Shown here: in pieces, positions 26,136 to 35,613 of the stretch
Layout: every line of letters begins with the position of its first letter
Numbering within the stretch: position 1 is the stretch's first letter
NCBI RefSeq assembly: GCF_014697625.1
Contig: NZ_JACJSG010000014.1
Span: 62,001-126,000, forward strand
DNA: 64,000 nt
Source: Anabaena azotica FACHB-119
GTDB taxonomy: Bacteria; Cyanobacteriota; Cyanobacteriia; Cyanobacteriales; Nostocaceae
Direction of reading: 5' to 3'
Program-made: the position numbers and the translations under genes
The notes under the pieces: model-generated
The model's input: the letters and a program-made list of their open reading frames with translations, nothing else
Databases searched by the model: none
Told to the model about the DNA's origin: nothing

Positions 26136-29033
26136 CTACTGAAGCTGTCTAATTTGTGCCATGACTTTTTGGTAGTCATCTGCTTTACCTTGTTGCTGAT
26201 AAAGGGCTGCGGCTGTTTGAAAATCCTGTCGCGCTCCTTGATTATCTTTTACTTGGATACGAGCAAGACCACGATGGTAGTAAATATCAGCAAATTCTTT
26301 GTCAGGTGCAATTTTCGCCCTTGTAAGGGTAGTGTTTAAGGTGTTGTTACCAGTACGATTAATTTGCAGGGTGACTTGAGTACCTTCCTGACCCCGAATT
26401 AGTTTCGTGAACTGTTCTAAACTCATATTTGCTGTTGATTGACCATCAACTGCTAAGATTTGGTCTCCAGCCTGTACTCCTCCTTTTTGAGCAGGAGAAT
26501 TTTGCACTACTTGAGTGATGGTTGGTATTTTAGTTTGGGGATTTATTTCTGTTTTCACACCAATACCTGCTTTTTCTATATAAATCAATACCTTGTTATA
26601 GTCATCTACTGCCCCTTGATAATCTTTGAGTTGAGCGCGTGCTTGTCCTCGGCGGTAGTAAGCGTCAACATCTTCAGGTTTGAGTCGCAGAGCTTCGTTT
26701 AAATCGGCTAAAGCCCCTTTATAGTCTTGCATCTGAGAGCGAACTGCGGAGCGGTTTTTAAAATTCTCAGCATTTTCAGGGTTAACACGCACAGCTTCAT
26801 TGTAGTCAGCTAGCGCCCCTTTCAGGTCTCCTTGTTGAGCGCGGAGTCCCCCTCGCAGTAAATAAGCCGCTTCTTCGATGTATTCTGGGTTGAGGCTAAT
26901 TGCTTGGTTTAAATCAGCCATCGCTCCTTTGATGTCTCCCGTAGCAATACGGACTCCACCCCTAGCGAAGTAAGCCCAAGAACTAGGAGTCTTTTGTAAG
27001 ACTCGGTTTGATACTTCTAAAGCTTCTTGCCAACGTTCTGCTTGTAATAAGAGGATAATCCGAAATATCTCAGCGCTGGTATCATTGGGGTCTAATTTTA
27101 CTAATTGCTCAAAAGATTGTAATGCTTCTGGCAATTTCTCTAAATTGACAAGTGTCAGCCCACGTAAACGCCAAGCAGGAGCAAATTTTGGCTCAATTTG
27201 CGTGGCTTGCTCAAAAGACTTCAGCGCTGCTACATTATTTTCCTCAAGAATGAGTTGAACGAACCCCCGCAGATACCAAGCTTGATAAAAGTTAGGGTCT
27301 AGCTGAATTGCTTTGTCAATAGCCCTGAGTGCTTCTTTTGCTTGCTTTTCACCCAGTGATTCTGGGGTGTTGCGTGCTAGTTCCCAGCCATAGTTAAGCC
27401 AATCAATAGCATCAGCAGTATCTTTGGGTTTCTCTACCTGAAATAAAGCTTCTAGAATTGGTTTTGTTTCTTCTATTGTCAGTTTCGGTGGTTGATTATT
27501 CTCTACTTTGAAGATAGAAGCCATCCCAACCGACTGTGACCAACGCACAAAGCTGCTGATGGGAACACCATAACTAACACCCAATGAGATTAAACGAAGT
27601 TGACCAGTTTTATCTGTAATTTCTTCCAGTTCTGATTTTCCATGAATACCAATAACGCGCCCACGGATATCCAATATGGGGCCGCCACTCATACCTTGAT
27701 AGGTGAGGTTCGTATAGACTAACCCATAACCATAACTGAGTGACAAAGAGTTCTTGGCAATAAGAGAACCTATTTGTTTTGATACCACATTCCCTGCGGT
27801 AAACTGACGTTGTGTTTCTCTACGTCCAGGTTGAAGCCCCAACCACCCAGAAACAAAAATGTAGTTTTTATCTTTAACTATGTCGTAGTTAGCTAGGGTT
27901 GCCACACGGTAGTTTTGATTGCTGGTAAACTGCAATATGGCTAAGTCTGCATCTGTTACAGTTTTTAGGTTTTGCTCATTCACCCTGATTTGATGCTGCT
28001 TACCATCAGGGGTAATTACTTCTAAAAGGCTGCGATCGCATTTTCTCGAACTCCTGACAACGTGTTCCGCCGTCAGGACTGTGTAAGTATTTCCCTGTTT
28101 GCCAACAATTACCCCTGACCCGCTACACTCGCGTAAAGTCGGCACATCTATACGTACTGTAATTTCTTGGGCAATGTTGTTGACTTCGTTGGCGATGGGG
28201 GGTAGTCTGGGTTTTGAGGCTGTGTTAGCTGCTGGTTGGGATTCTTTGGCAGCATATTCAGGAGCCAAACGTGCTAGAGTTTGAATCGGAATCCCCCAAC
28301 TATAACGGCTCATTAAATCTTGTAGCGCTGCTGTTGGTCGAGAACCATCCTCATAGACGTAAGGATTGCCCCACAGGGGATAGGCATGGATACCATTAAT
28401 CCCTATTACTTGCCCCCGACCATTGAGTATGGGGCCGCCGCTCATGCCCTTTTCAATATCATTACTGTACCCTATCTGGTAGCCTTCCTTAAAGGCTCGC
28501 TCCTGTATTAACAGAACTTTTCCTTTTTTAAATACAAACCCCTGGGATTGAGGTGACTTATTTTCAAAGGGAAATCCGGCTGCATATATTGGTTCATTAA
28601 CTGCTACTGTTGCCAAATTTCCCAAAGGAGCTACTTGATAATTGACGTTAGCACGGAATTGCAATAAAGCTAAATCTTTGCCTTGCAGGTTAACTCCCTT
28701 CACTACACTGGCTGGGTAAATTTTTCCATCTTCCGTCTGGATTTTAATAGCAGATCCCGATGCTAAAACATGGCTGTTTGTAACGACAGTATAAACTTGA
28801 TTACTTCTTTTTAATAAGAACCCAGAGCCGCTATTGTCTCCTGACAAAATTTTGACAGTGATTGATTTAGCCAGCCGATTAAGTTGCTCTTCAGATAGCT
28901 GAAGATTTGACTGTTGAGCCGATGCTTTCGCGGAAAAAAAAGGCTGTTCAACAGTTTGTATTGGCAACATCAAAATTGCGCCCATCCAGGCAAGTAGAGC
29001 CAATGAGCAAGTATTGATTAATTTTTGTTTCAT
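26136..29033 (-). CDS. Exported double trypsin-like protease with TPR and PDZ domains
   Basis: A 965-residue protein with a signal peptide (SLALLAWMGAILMLPIQTVE, then ASAQQ). Two trypsin-like domains follow, roughly at 45-255 and 290-500, each with a full triad: TNSHVLA, KDLALLQF, GMSGGPILN, and then TAEHVVR, DADLAILQF, GMSGGPILD. Residues about 540-790 are TPR repeats (ALADYNEAVRVNPENAENFK, ALADLNEALRLKPEDVDAYY). A PDZ domain (VVQNSPAQKGGVQAGDQILA) is inserted before a last TPR. It precedes a COP23 protein and a Ser/Thr kinase gene on the same strand. Likely a periplasmic or surface protease with protein-binding scaffold. Confidence 0.85.
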   Translation of the reverse strand: MKQKLINTCSLALLAWMGAILMLPIQTVEQPFFSAKASAQQSNLQLSEEQLNRLAKSITVKILSGDNSGSGFLLKRSNQVYTVVTNSHVLASGSAIKIQTEDGKIYPASVVKGVNLQGKDLALLQFRANVNYQVAPLGNLATVAVNEPIYAAGFPFENKSPQSQGFVFKKGKVLLIQERAFKEGYQIGYSNDIEKGMSGGPILNGRGQVIGINGIHAYPLWGNPYVYEDGSRPTAALQDLMSRYSWGIPIQTLARLAPEYAAKESQPAANTASKPRLPPIANEVNNIAQEITVRIDVPTLRECSGSGVIVGKQGNTYTVLTAEHVVRSSRKCDRSLLEVITPDGKQHQIRVNEQNLKTVTDADLAILQFTSNQNYRVATLANYDIVKDKNYIFVSGWLGLQPGRRETQRQFTAGNVVSKQIGSLIAKNSLSLSYGYGLVYTNLTYQGMSGGPILDIRGRVIGIHGKSELEEITDKTGQLRLISLGVSYGVPISSFVRWSQSVGMASIFKVENNQPPKLTIEETKPILEALFQVEKPKDTADAIDWLNYGWELARNTPESLGEKQAKEALRAIDKAIQLDPNFYQAWYLRGFVQLILEENNVAALKSFEQATQIEPKFAPAWRLRGLTLVNLEKLPEALQSFEQLVKLDPNDTSAEIFRIILLLQAERWQEALEVSNRVLQKTPSSWAYFARGGVRIATGDIKGAMADLNQAISLNPEYIEEAAYLLRGGLRAQQGDLKGALADYNEAVRVNPENAENFKNRSAVRSQMQDYKGALADLNEALRLKPEDVDAYYRRGQARAQLKDYQGAVDDYNKVLIYIEKAGIGVKTEINPQTKIPTITQVVQNSPAQKGGVQAGDQILAVDGQSTANMSLEQFTKLIRGQEGTQVTLQINRTGNNTLNTTLTRAKIAPDKEFADIYYHRGLARIQVKDNQGARQDFQTAAALYQQQGKADDYQKVMAQIRQLQ

Positions 29034-29187
29034 GTTGCTTTTAAAACTTGCAAATATCTATAAGAAACATACTTAATCGGCACTAGGCTAGTATAGCAAT
29101 CTGCAATTTTCTTTACCAAAATATAAGTACAAAAGACCAGCGCCAAAACCTGGATGATTATCTGATTGTGTGAATTGGGAATTGCTA

Positions 29188-29700
29188 TTAGTTACCTTCT
29201 GGTGTTTTGCTGTTTACTATTGCGCTCATGTCAATGTATATTTGTCCAGAAGCATCTTCTGATTGCAGGATAGGCCCACGAGCTTTGTAACCAATTTCTA
29301 CAAGACTTTGCAGCACTGAACTGGCATCTTGTGAAGACTTGAGGGTGAATAATAATTGACTACAAGGGCCACCGTATTGACTGGCGGCACATATTACTGC
29401 TTGTCTGCCAGAAATGCCGGAGGTAAGGTAGTTTAAAATGCCACTTTCATAGGCGCTTTGGAATCTTGTAGATACTGCTTGACAGCGTTCTTTGGCAGTG
29501 TAATTGCCTAAAGCTCTGACCCAGCGAATCACAGGAATTTTTTGGTTATTGTAGTTTCTGGCAAATGTAGTCCAAACACCCTTATCTACATCACAAAAGT
29601 AGGTTTTTTGTTCGGCTAGGCTGGGTGGATTAATGCTGGCAATACTACTGAGAGCAATTAAACCGCTAGTTAAAAGCTGCAAAGATAAGTGGTTTTTCAT
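29188..29700 (-). CDS. COP23 domain exported protein
   Basis: A 170-residue protein with a signal peptide (SLQLLTSGLIALSSIASI, then LAEQ). The mature part contains YFCDVDKGVWTTFA, IPVIRWVRALGNYTAKERC and an NYLTSGISGRQAVICA stretch, with several conserved cysteines. It matches the COP23 family, named after a circadian-oscillating membrane-associated protein of cyanobacteria. The function is not established. It sits between the Ser/Thr kinase (upstream) and the trypsin-TPR protein (downstream), all leftward, an association I regard as a probable operon. Confidence 0.75.
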   Translation of the reverse strand: MKNHLSLQLLTSGLIALSSIASINPPSLAEQKTYFCDVDKGVWTTFARNYNNQKIPVIRWVRALGNYTAKERCQAVSTRFQSAYESGILNYLTSGISGRQAVICAASQYGGPCSQLLFTLKSSQDASSVLQSLVEIGYKARGPILQSEDASGQIYIDMSAIVNSKTPEGN

Positions 29701-29905
29701 CTTGAGTAGTTCTGACTAATATATGATGAAAGCATCTGTATAATAAACATATCACAAAAGCCTTAATTTTATTGAAAATACGGAAAAGGCAGTCCTAATA
29801 AAAAATCACCAGTCAAACATGAGATTACAGACCGGTTGACAAATATTCACTATGATTAATGATGAGCTTAGTGATACCAGCCCTATCTCTAGTTTGCCTG
29901 GATGA

Positions 29906-31300
29906 CTACTTAATGTCCAATGAAGAAATCATTGTTTTGACAACTGGCAAATATTCTGAATATTTGGCTGCATCTGCCGTATAAGTCATAATATAGGCTT
30001 TGTTATTTTTAATAGTCCATACTTGTAAACGTTGAAACTTATTTCCCTCCTCGGTGAATGTATAAACAACTTGACGCGCTGGTTGATTGGCTAACTGGGT
30101 TTCATCATTTTGAGTAATTTGCAAATTCTGATGAGACTGTTGAATTTCACCGAGATAGAATTGATTAAACTGCTCTAATTGTCTACGTGTTTCTGGTAAA
30201 TCTTGCACAATTAAGTTAAGATTTTCTGTGTAGCTATCTTGATTATTTTCTTTTGGTGAGATGAATTTGACGAGATTTCCGGTAATCCGGTCTGGAGTAA
30301 CAGTTTTTTGCCAAGTCTGAGGATATTTTATCGTAATACCATAAACAGCGTTCTGATAAATTTCTAAATTTTGATTGCGTTGTATGAAGATAAATGCCAA
30401 TATGGTGGCGATCGCTGCGGTAGCAACAGCCAAACCGATACCAGCTTTCCACCAAATGGATTTATTTAAACGATGAGTTGGTGTGACAGTTTTCAGGGCT
30501 TGCAAGACTTCGGCTGCATTTTCATATCTCTGGCGAAAGTCATACTTGACCATTTTGTCGAGAATGTCGGCTAACTGTTGACTAACCTTTGCTTGGTTGC
30601 GCCAAATAATTTCCCCTGTACTACTATCTCTAACTATCTGCGTCGGGTTTAATCCTGTAAGGGCTTGGATAGCAATGATTCCGACTGCATAAACATCACT
30701 GCATAACCTGGGCTGACCTTGACTTTGTTCACTAGGTATATAGCCAGGTGTCCCCACTACAACCGTCGGTAATTCTTGCCCCTGCGCCGAGACTACTTGA
30801 GAGTTAATTTGTTTGACTGCACCAAAATCTATCAGCACAACTTTACCATCCTGCTGACGACGCATTAAATTGGATGGCTTAATATCACGGTGAATTACAT
30901 TATGCTGATGAATAACATTTAAAGCCTCTAAAATATCCTTCAATAAGGTAATAACTTGTTCCTCACTCCAAATCTTGTGGGGATTGACTTCATAACTTAA
31001 ATCATGCCCCGCTACAAATTCTTCAACTAAATAGAAATTCTCCTCTTCTTCAAAATGTGCTAGTAAGCGAGGAATACAGTCATTATTACCTAAGCGATTT
31101 AATACTTTAGCTTCCGTCTCAAATAGCCGTCGAGCATGGTGTAAAGTATAGGCATTTACTGTTCGCGGCGAGAAGTGTTTAACAACACACTGGTCTTTAT
31201 CGGGTAGCTTCCTATCAATAGCTAGGTATGTAGTCCCAAAAGCACCTTGTCCCAGTTTGCTAATAATCTCGTAGCGCCCATCAAGGATTTTACCGATCAT
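29906..31300 (-). CDS. Membrane Ser/Thr protein kinase with PsbP-like extracellular domain
   Basis: A 464-residue protein. Residues about 10-270 are a eukaryotic-type kinase: glycine loop LGQGAFGTTYLA, catalytic HRDIKPSNLM, IDFGAVKQ (DFG), and PGYIPSEQSQG in the activation segment. A membrane span (AGIGLAVATAAIATILAFIF) is at about 285-307. The exported region (YGITIKYPQTWQKTVTP) resembles PsbP/DcrB-like domains. It probably senses an external cue and phosphorylates cytoplasmic targets. It lies upstream of the COP23 and trypsin-TPR genes on the same strand. Confidence 0.85.
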   Translation of the reverse strand: MIGKILDGRYEIISKLGQGAFGTTYLAIDRKLPDKDQCVVKHFSPRTVNAYTLHHARRLFETEAKVLNRLGNNDCIPRLLAHFEEEENFYLVEEFVAGHDLSYEVNPHKIWSEEQVITLLKDILEALNVIHQHNVIHRDIKPSNLMRRQQDGKVVLIDFGAVKQINSQVVSAQGQELPTVVVGTPGYIPSEQSQGQPRLCSDVYAVGIIAIQALTGLNPTQIVRDSSTGEIIWRNQAKVSQQLADILDKMVKYDFRQRYENAAEVLQALKTVTPTHRLNKSIWWKAGIGLAVATAAIATILAFIFIQRNQNLEIYQNAVYGITIKYPQTWQKTVTPDRITGNLVKFISPKENNQDSYTENLNLIVQDLPETRRQLEQFNQFYLGEIQQSHQNLQITQNDETQLANQPARQVVYTFTEEGNKFQRLQVWTIKNNKAYIMTYTADAAKYSEYLPVVKTMISSLDIK

Positions 31301-31370
31301 GAGATTTCATGAGTATAGTAATTAGTCATTAGTCCATAGTTTATAGTCCATAGTCAACAGTCAACTGTCA

Positions 31371-32603
31371 TTAAACTTGCACATGAACGGGAAAAACACC
31401 TAAAGCAATTAATCTGGCTGGGAGGTCACGCAGTATGGGTAAGCGTAACAGTGCGGGGGGTTGAAAGGTGCGATTAGCAGCCAGGACAGGGGCGAATACT
31501 CGCTTTTGAATGAAGGTTTGAAATGCTTGGATGATGCGGGTGGGGAATTCTCGGCGGCGTTGGACTTTGGCTAAGTCGCTCAGTTCGACGTGGTGATTTT
31601 GCAGTGGTTTGGTGAGGACGTTAGCTGCGACAACTGCATCTTGAATGGCATAATTAATACCTACGCCGCCAACGGGTGACATGATATGGGCTGCATCACC
31701 AATTAGTAGTAAACCTGGACGATACCAGCGCTTGACAAGATTAGATTCAACACAGAGAAATGCTACCTGTGACCAGTCTTGCAAATGGTGGATACGATTT
31801 GCTAACTCTGGGACAACTTCGACAATAGATTTTTTCAGGGCTTCTAAACCTGTAGCCCGTAATTTTTGATACTCTCCCTTGGGAATGACATAAGCCATTT
31901 GCCATTCATCACCACGGTCAAGCATAGCGATGATATGACCAGGAGCAAAACGCCCCATTCCTCCCTCACCATCTTCTGGTTGACGGGGTAGGCGGAACCA
32001 CAATATATCCATTGGTGGTGAGGTTTGGGTTGTGGTAAAATTACCTAGTTGGCGTAATCGGGAATGACGACCATCTGCACCAACTGTTAGTGTTGCCCTG
32101 ATTTCGTGCCAACCACCGCCCCCACGATAACGGACACCTTGAATTATTCCGTTTTCCTCAATTAATTCTTGGACATTCGCACCCATTACTAGGTGAAAAT
32201 TTGGGTATTGTTGCGCCTCTTGGGTAATAAACTCTAGGAATTTCACTTGAGGCAACATTGTAATGTAGGGATAGCGAGTTTTCAGGTGACTAAAATCCGC
32301 TAATGTGAGAGTATCTTGTGGCGTTTTGATTTGAATTTGCCGCATTTTGGCATGGGGTAATTGTAGCAGGCGATCGCTTAATCCCAATTCTTCCATAATC
32401 TCCATCACCGATGGATGAATTGTATCGCCGCGAAAATCCCGGTCAAAGTCCTTATGCGCCTCCAGCAAAGTTACACAAACGCCTTGACGCGCCAACAGTA
32501 AAGCTAAAATAGCACCACCTGGGCCTCCCCCGACAATGCAACAATCGGTAGTTTTGACATCTACAATCTCATGGGCAAGATTAGTCATTATATCGGTAGT
32601 CAT
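31371..32603 (-). CDS. FAD-dependent monooxygenase (UbiH/PHBH fold)
   Basis: A 410-residue flavoprotein. The N-terminal dinucleotide fold is CCIVGGGPGGAILALLLARQ, the second signature is VGADGRHSRLR, and the third is LLIGDAAHIMSPVGGVGINY. These are the three FAD motifs of aromatic hydroxylase/monooxygenases. The substrate is unknown. I choose the ATG at 32603 because GGAGG lies eight bases upstream; an in-frame TTG at 32633 would give a longer N-terminus. Single leftward gene, divergent from the sugar ABC ATPase across a heptamer repeat array. Confidence 0.85.
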   Translation of the reverse strand: MTTDIMTNLAHEIVDVKTTDCCIVGGGPGGAILALLLARQGVCVTLLEAHKDFDRDFRGDTIHPSVMEIMEELGLSDRLLQLPHAKMRQIQIKTPQDTLTLADFSHLKTRYPYITMLPQVKFLEFITQEAQQYPNFHLVMGANVQELIEENGIIQGVRYRGGGGWHEIRATLTVGADGRHSRLRQLGNFTTTQTSPPMDILWFRLPRQPEDGEGGMGRFAPGHIIAMLDRGDEWQMAYVIPKGEYQKLRATGLEALKKSIVEVVPELANRIHHLQDWSQVAFLCVESNLVKRWYRPGLLLIGDAAHIMSPVGGVGINYAIQDAVVAANVLTKPLQNHHVELSDLAKVQRRREFPTRIIQAFQTFIQKRVFAPVLAANRTFQPPALLRLPILRDLPARLIALGVFPVHVQV

Positions 32604-32722
32604 TACAACACCTCCAGACAGCCCTAAAATCAAGGGTATTGTGCTTTTGATAGTGTGAGCAATTTTTTTAATTTTTCGTAGTGATACAGAACGTATATGA
32701 TGGACGCTAAAATGTCCTTCAT

Positions 32723-32778
32723 CTGTTGACTGTTGACTGTTGACTGTTGACTGTTGACTGTTGACTGTTGACTGTTGA
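32723..32778. repeat. Heptamer tandem array (CTGTTGA, eight units)
   Basis: Eight perfect CTGTTGA units lie between the divergent FAD monooxygenase and the sugar ABC ATPase, ending only 21 bp before the preferred GTG start at 32800. The array therefore forms most of the 5' leader of the ABC gene. Confidence 0.85.
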
Positions 32779-32799
32779 CTCGTGACTATTAAAAATACT

Positions 32800-34077
32800 G
32801 TGGCGCAAGTTGTTTTAGAAAACGTTTACAAGAGTTTCCCCCCCCGTAGAGGGGAAAGTACTCCATCTGGGAAGAAAACTGATGCTGAACCAGCAGGAAC
32901 CGTTAATGTTTTGCGGCGCATTAACCTGACTATTCCTGATGGGGAATTTATGGTGCTGGTGGGGCCTTCTGGTTGTGGTAAAAGTACCTTGCTACGGTTG
33001 ATTGCGGGATTAGAGGTAATGACAGGGGGTAATATATGGGTAGGCGATCGCTTGGTTAATGATTTACCACCCAAGGATAGGGATATTGCAATGGTGTTTC
33101 AAAATTACGCCCTCTATCCCCACATGACGGTATACGACAATATCGCCTTCGGTTTACGTCGCCGTTCTCAAGCTGAGGAACCAAGACAAACGCAAGACTC
33201 CCAACTCCCTACCTGGGCGGAAAATCTGCTGGTGGGGGCGACAAGAAAGTTACCTAAAGGACTGCGTTACGTTTCTGATAGGGAACGGGAGGTAGATCAG
33301 CAAGTACGGGCTGTGGCGCAATTGTTACAAATTGAAACTCTGCTGCATCGTTTACCTAAACAACTATCTGGGGGACAAAGACAAAGGGTAGCATTGGGAC
33401 GGGCGATCGCTCGCAATCCTCAAGTATTCTTAATGGATGAACCCCTTTCTAACCTAGATGCTAAGTTAAGGGCAGAAACTCGCGCTCAAATTGTCAAATT
33501 ACAACGCCAACTAGGTACAACCACAATATATGTCACCCATGACCAAACAGAAGCGATGACAATGGGCGATCGCATCGCCATTATGAATCAAGGTCAGATT
33601 CAACAAGTAGCCTCTCCCCTAGAATTATATAATCATCCTGCCAATCGTTTTGTCGCCGAGTTCATTGGTACACCCCCAATGAATTTTATTCCTGTAGAGT
33701 TTCACGCCCCATTATTAATTACCCATTCCCAATTCCGCCTCACCCTACCTGATATTTGGGCTACTGCGCTGCAAAAATACGATGGACAAACCCTCATTTT
33801 AGGTATTCGTCCAGAACATTTAATTGTGAGTGTACCTGCAACTAAAAATTTGCCAGTACAAGTAGACTTAGTGGAAAACTTAGGTAATGATTCTTTTATT
33901 ACTGTGGCATTAACTGAAACTGATTCACAATTTGCCCATGCAGCAAAATCTCTACAAGTGCGAGTTCCACCAGACAGGCTTGTAACTGTGGGTGAACAGC
34001 TTTGGTTATCATTAACAGCAGAAAAAATTCACTTTTTCGACCCAGACACCGATTTAGCGATTTTTCCTAAAAATTAA
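32800..34077 (+). CDS. MalK/UgpC-type sugar ABC transporter ATPase
   Basis: A 425-residue ATPase: Walker A LVGPSGCGKSTLLRLIAGLE, signature KQLSGGQRQRVALGRAIARN, Walker B VFLMDEPLSNLDAKLRA, switch TIYVTHDQTEAM, and a C-terminal TOBE region (GTPPMNFIPVEF, then GIRPEHLIVS). It serves import of sugars or glycerol phosphate with permeases encoded elsewhere. Between the Walker A and signature there is an insertion of about 50 residues (from EEPRQTQDSQLP to VSDREREVD) and an N-terminal insertion after PPRRGES, unlike E. coli MalK. Start: GTG at 32800 gives MAQVVLENVYKS, the usual start for this family; a GTG at 32782 adds six residues. Confidence 0.9.
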   Translation: MAQVVLENVYKSFPPRRGESTPSGKKTDAEPAGTVNVLRRINLTIPDGEFMVLVGPSGCGKSTLLRLIAGLEVMTGGNIWVGDRLVNDLPPKDRDIAMVFQNYALYPHMTVYDNIAFGLRRRSQAEEPRQTQDSQLPTWAENLLVGATRKLPKGLRYVSDREREVDQQVRAVAQLLQIETLLHRLPKQLSGGQRQRVALGRAIARNPQVFLMDEPLSNLDAKLRAETRAQIVKLQRQLGTTTIYVTHDQTEAMTMGDRIAIMNQGQIQQVASPLELYNHPANRFVAEFIGTPPMNFIPVEFHAPLLITHSQFRLTLPDIWATALQKYDGQTLILGIRPEHLIVSVPATKNLPVQVDLVENLGNDSFITVALTETDSQFAHAAKSLQVRVPPDRLVTVGEQLWLSLTAEKIHFFDPDTDLAIFPKN

Positions 34078-34096
34078 CTATGAGTGAATATTTTTC

Positions 34097-34129
34097 GTAA
34101 GTTTAGTGGGCAATGTCCACTAAACTTAC
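34097..34129. terminator. Hairpin after the sugar ABC gene
   Basis: GTAAGTTTAGTGG (34097-34109) pairs with CCACTAAACTTAC (34117-34129) over a 7-base loop, 20 bp after the stop codon. No T-run follows on the plus strand, so it may be a processing or stabilising stem or a weak terminator. Confidence 0.5.
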
Positions 34130-34214
34130 ATATTTGAATCTGGTTTTTTATGAGTAATTTTTTCTGCTCACATCTTATAAATTACTAGCTGCAAATACAT
34201 TTTAAATAATTGTG

Positions 34215-34463
34215 TTAACGAAATCTTTCTAATAACTCTTCTCTGGATAATTGCAGTAATAAGGGAATATATTCTTGTGGCGTTAATAGTAGTAAGGTGT
34301 CAATAATAACGCTTAATTCTACATCTGAAGCGCCAAATCTTACTTGTAAGATATTTTCTATGACTTGGCGACGTTCGGTTTGTATACCTTTCTGGAATCC
34401 ATGACGAAAACCTTCTTGTTTAGCTTCTGATAGTTTTTGCTCGTAAATAGCTGATAACTGCAT
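34215..34463 (-). pseudogene. C-terminal fragment of the Rpn-like gene (partial duplicate)
   Basis: An 82-codon frame whose product closely resembles the last 80 or so residues of the neighbouring gene at 34654-35550: LSAIYEQKLSEAKQEG, VIENILQVRFGASD, and LLLQLSREELLERFR at the end. The N-terminal two thirds are missing. The similarity also shows in the DNA after the stop codon. It is a tandem partial duplication separated by about 190 bp of repeats. It may still be translated, since it has an ATG. Confidence 0.75.
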
Positions 34464-34653
34464 AATTAAATTTTTAAATAAGTAGAACGGTGGGAAAAAA
34501 CCAAACTATGTTAATAAAAGTAAACTAGACTAAAACCCCCTTCCCTCTCCGCAGTCGCTACAACGGGGGGAACCCCCGCAACGCGCTGCTCTCTGCCTCC
34601 TGCCTTATCCCAACGCTAAATATTCACACCGACCTACTTACCAAATAATTTTA

Positions 34654-35550
34654 TTAACGAAATCTTTCTAATAACTCCTCTCTTGATAATTGCAGTAATA
34701 AAGGAGTAAATTCTTGTGGTGCTAATAGTAGTAAAGGCTCAATAATAGAGCTTAACTCTGCATCTAAAGCACCAAATCTTACTTGTAAGAGATTTTCTAT
34801 CACTTGGCGATGTCCTGCTTGCACACCTTCCTGAAGACCTTCTTGTTTAGCTTCTGCTAGTTTTTGCTCGTAAATAGCTGATAACCGCATAATTAAATCT
34901 CTATCCTCCTGGTCTATGTTTTGATTTACTTCTAAGGTAGTCTTTAAACTCAATAATAAATCAATTGCTTTAGCACGTAATGGATGATTGTTAGGCAGTG
35001 CTTCTAGTTCATCGATTGCTTGTTTCTGTACTCTCCCCTTACCTAATATTCTCAACCATAATGTTTCTTGTGTACGCGGTAATTGATGAATTGCCACAAT
35101 TACAGTTCGTAGATAATCTCCTAAAAAATGTACACCTTCTCCCCAGTTTTCTGCATCTGTGCTTGCTCTAAAACCGTTTAATATAGAATCAGAAGCTGTG
35201 GGTGAGAAAATCCATAGCATTGGTAATTCTGATTCCTCTATTGGGTTATCTTCACCTTTACTTTGACGCTTGATTTGAGCAAAGACCTCAAATAATTTGT
35301 TCATACAGCTACGAATTTCTGTAATTGTAGCTGCATTTCTAAATGGTTCAATTAATGCAGGTTTTGCGGCAATTTTTCCTAACAGTCCTATTTGTATTGT
35401 ATCGCTTGTTGATTGGGGTGAAGGGGCAAAATAAACATCTATCTCTCGTACTTCTGATGGAACTTTACGACTTGTTTCTACTTGTCCTAATGGTTGTAAT
35501 AATTCTTTAAGGTAGTCTTTGGCAAACTGGTCGTAGGGAAACCTGGTCAT
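34654..35550 (-). CDS. Rpn-like / DUF4351-related protein
   Basis: A 298-residue protein of a cyanobacterial group related to Rpn recombination-promoting nucleases. It starts TRFPYDQFAKDYLKELLQP, then VREIDVYFAPS. The C-terminal part is charged and coiled (IYEQKLAEAKQEGLQEG) and ends LLLQLSREELLERFR. The nuclease core is not clear: the usual E-x-Q motif is missing or strongly changed, so activity is doubtful. Leftward, with a truncated copy of itself downstream at 34215-34463. Confidence 0.65.
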   Translation of the reverse strand: MTRFPYDQFAKDYLKELLQPLGQVETSRKVPSEVREIDVYFAPSPQSTSDTIQIGLLGKIAAKPALIEPFRNAATITEIRSCMNKLFEVFAQIKRQSKGEDNPIEESELPMLWIFSPTASDSILNGFRASTDAENWGEGVHFLGDYLRTVIVAIHQLPRTQETLWLRILGKGRVQKQAIDELEALPNNHPLRAKAIDLLLSLKTTLEVNQNIDQEDRDLIMRLSAIYEQKLAEAKQEGLQEGVQAGHRQVIENLLQVRFGALDAELSSIIEPLLLLAPQEFTPLLLQLSREELLERFR

Positions 35551-35613
35551 GGGCTACTTTGAGGACAATAGGATTATTTTACATGAGTGCGATCGCCGAA
35601 GCGGCGGAGTTCA

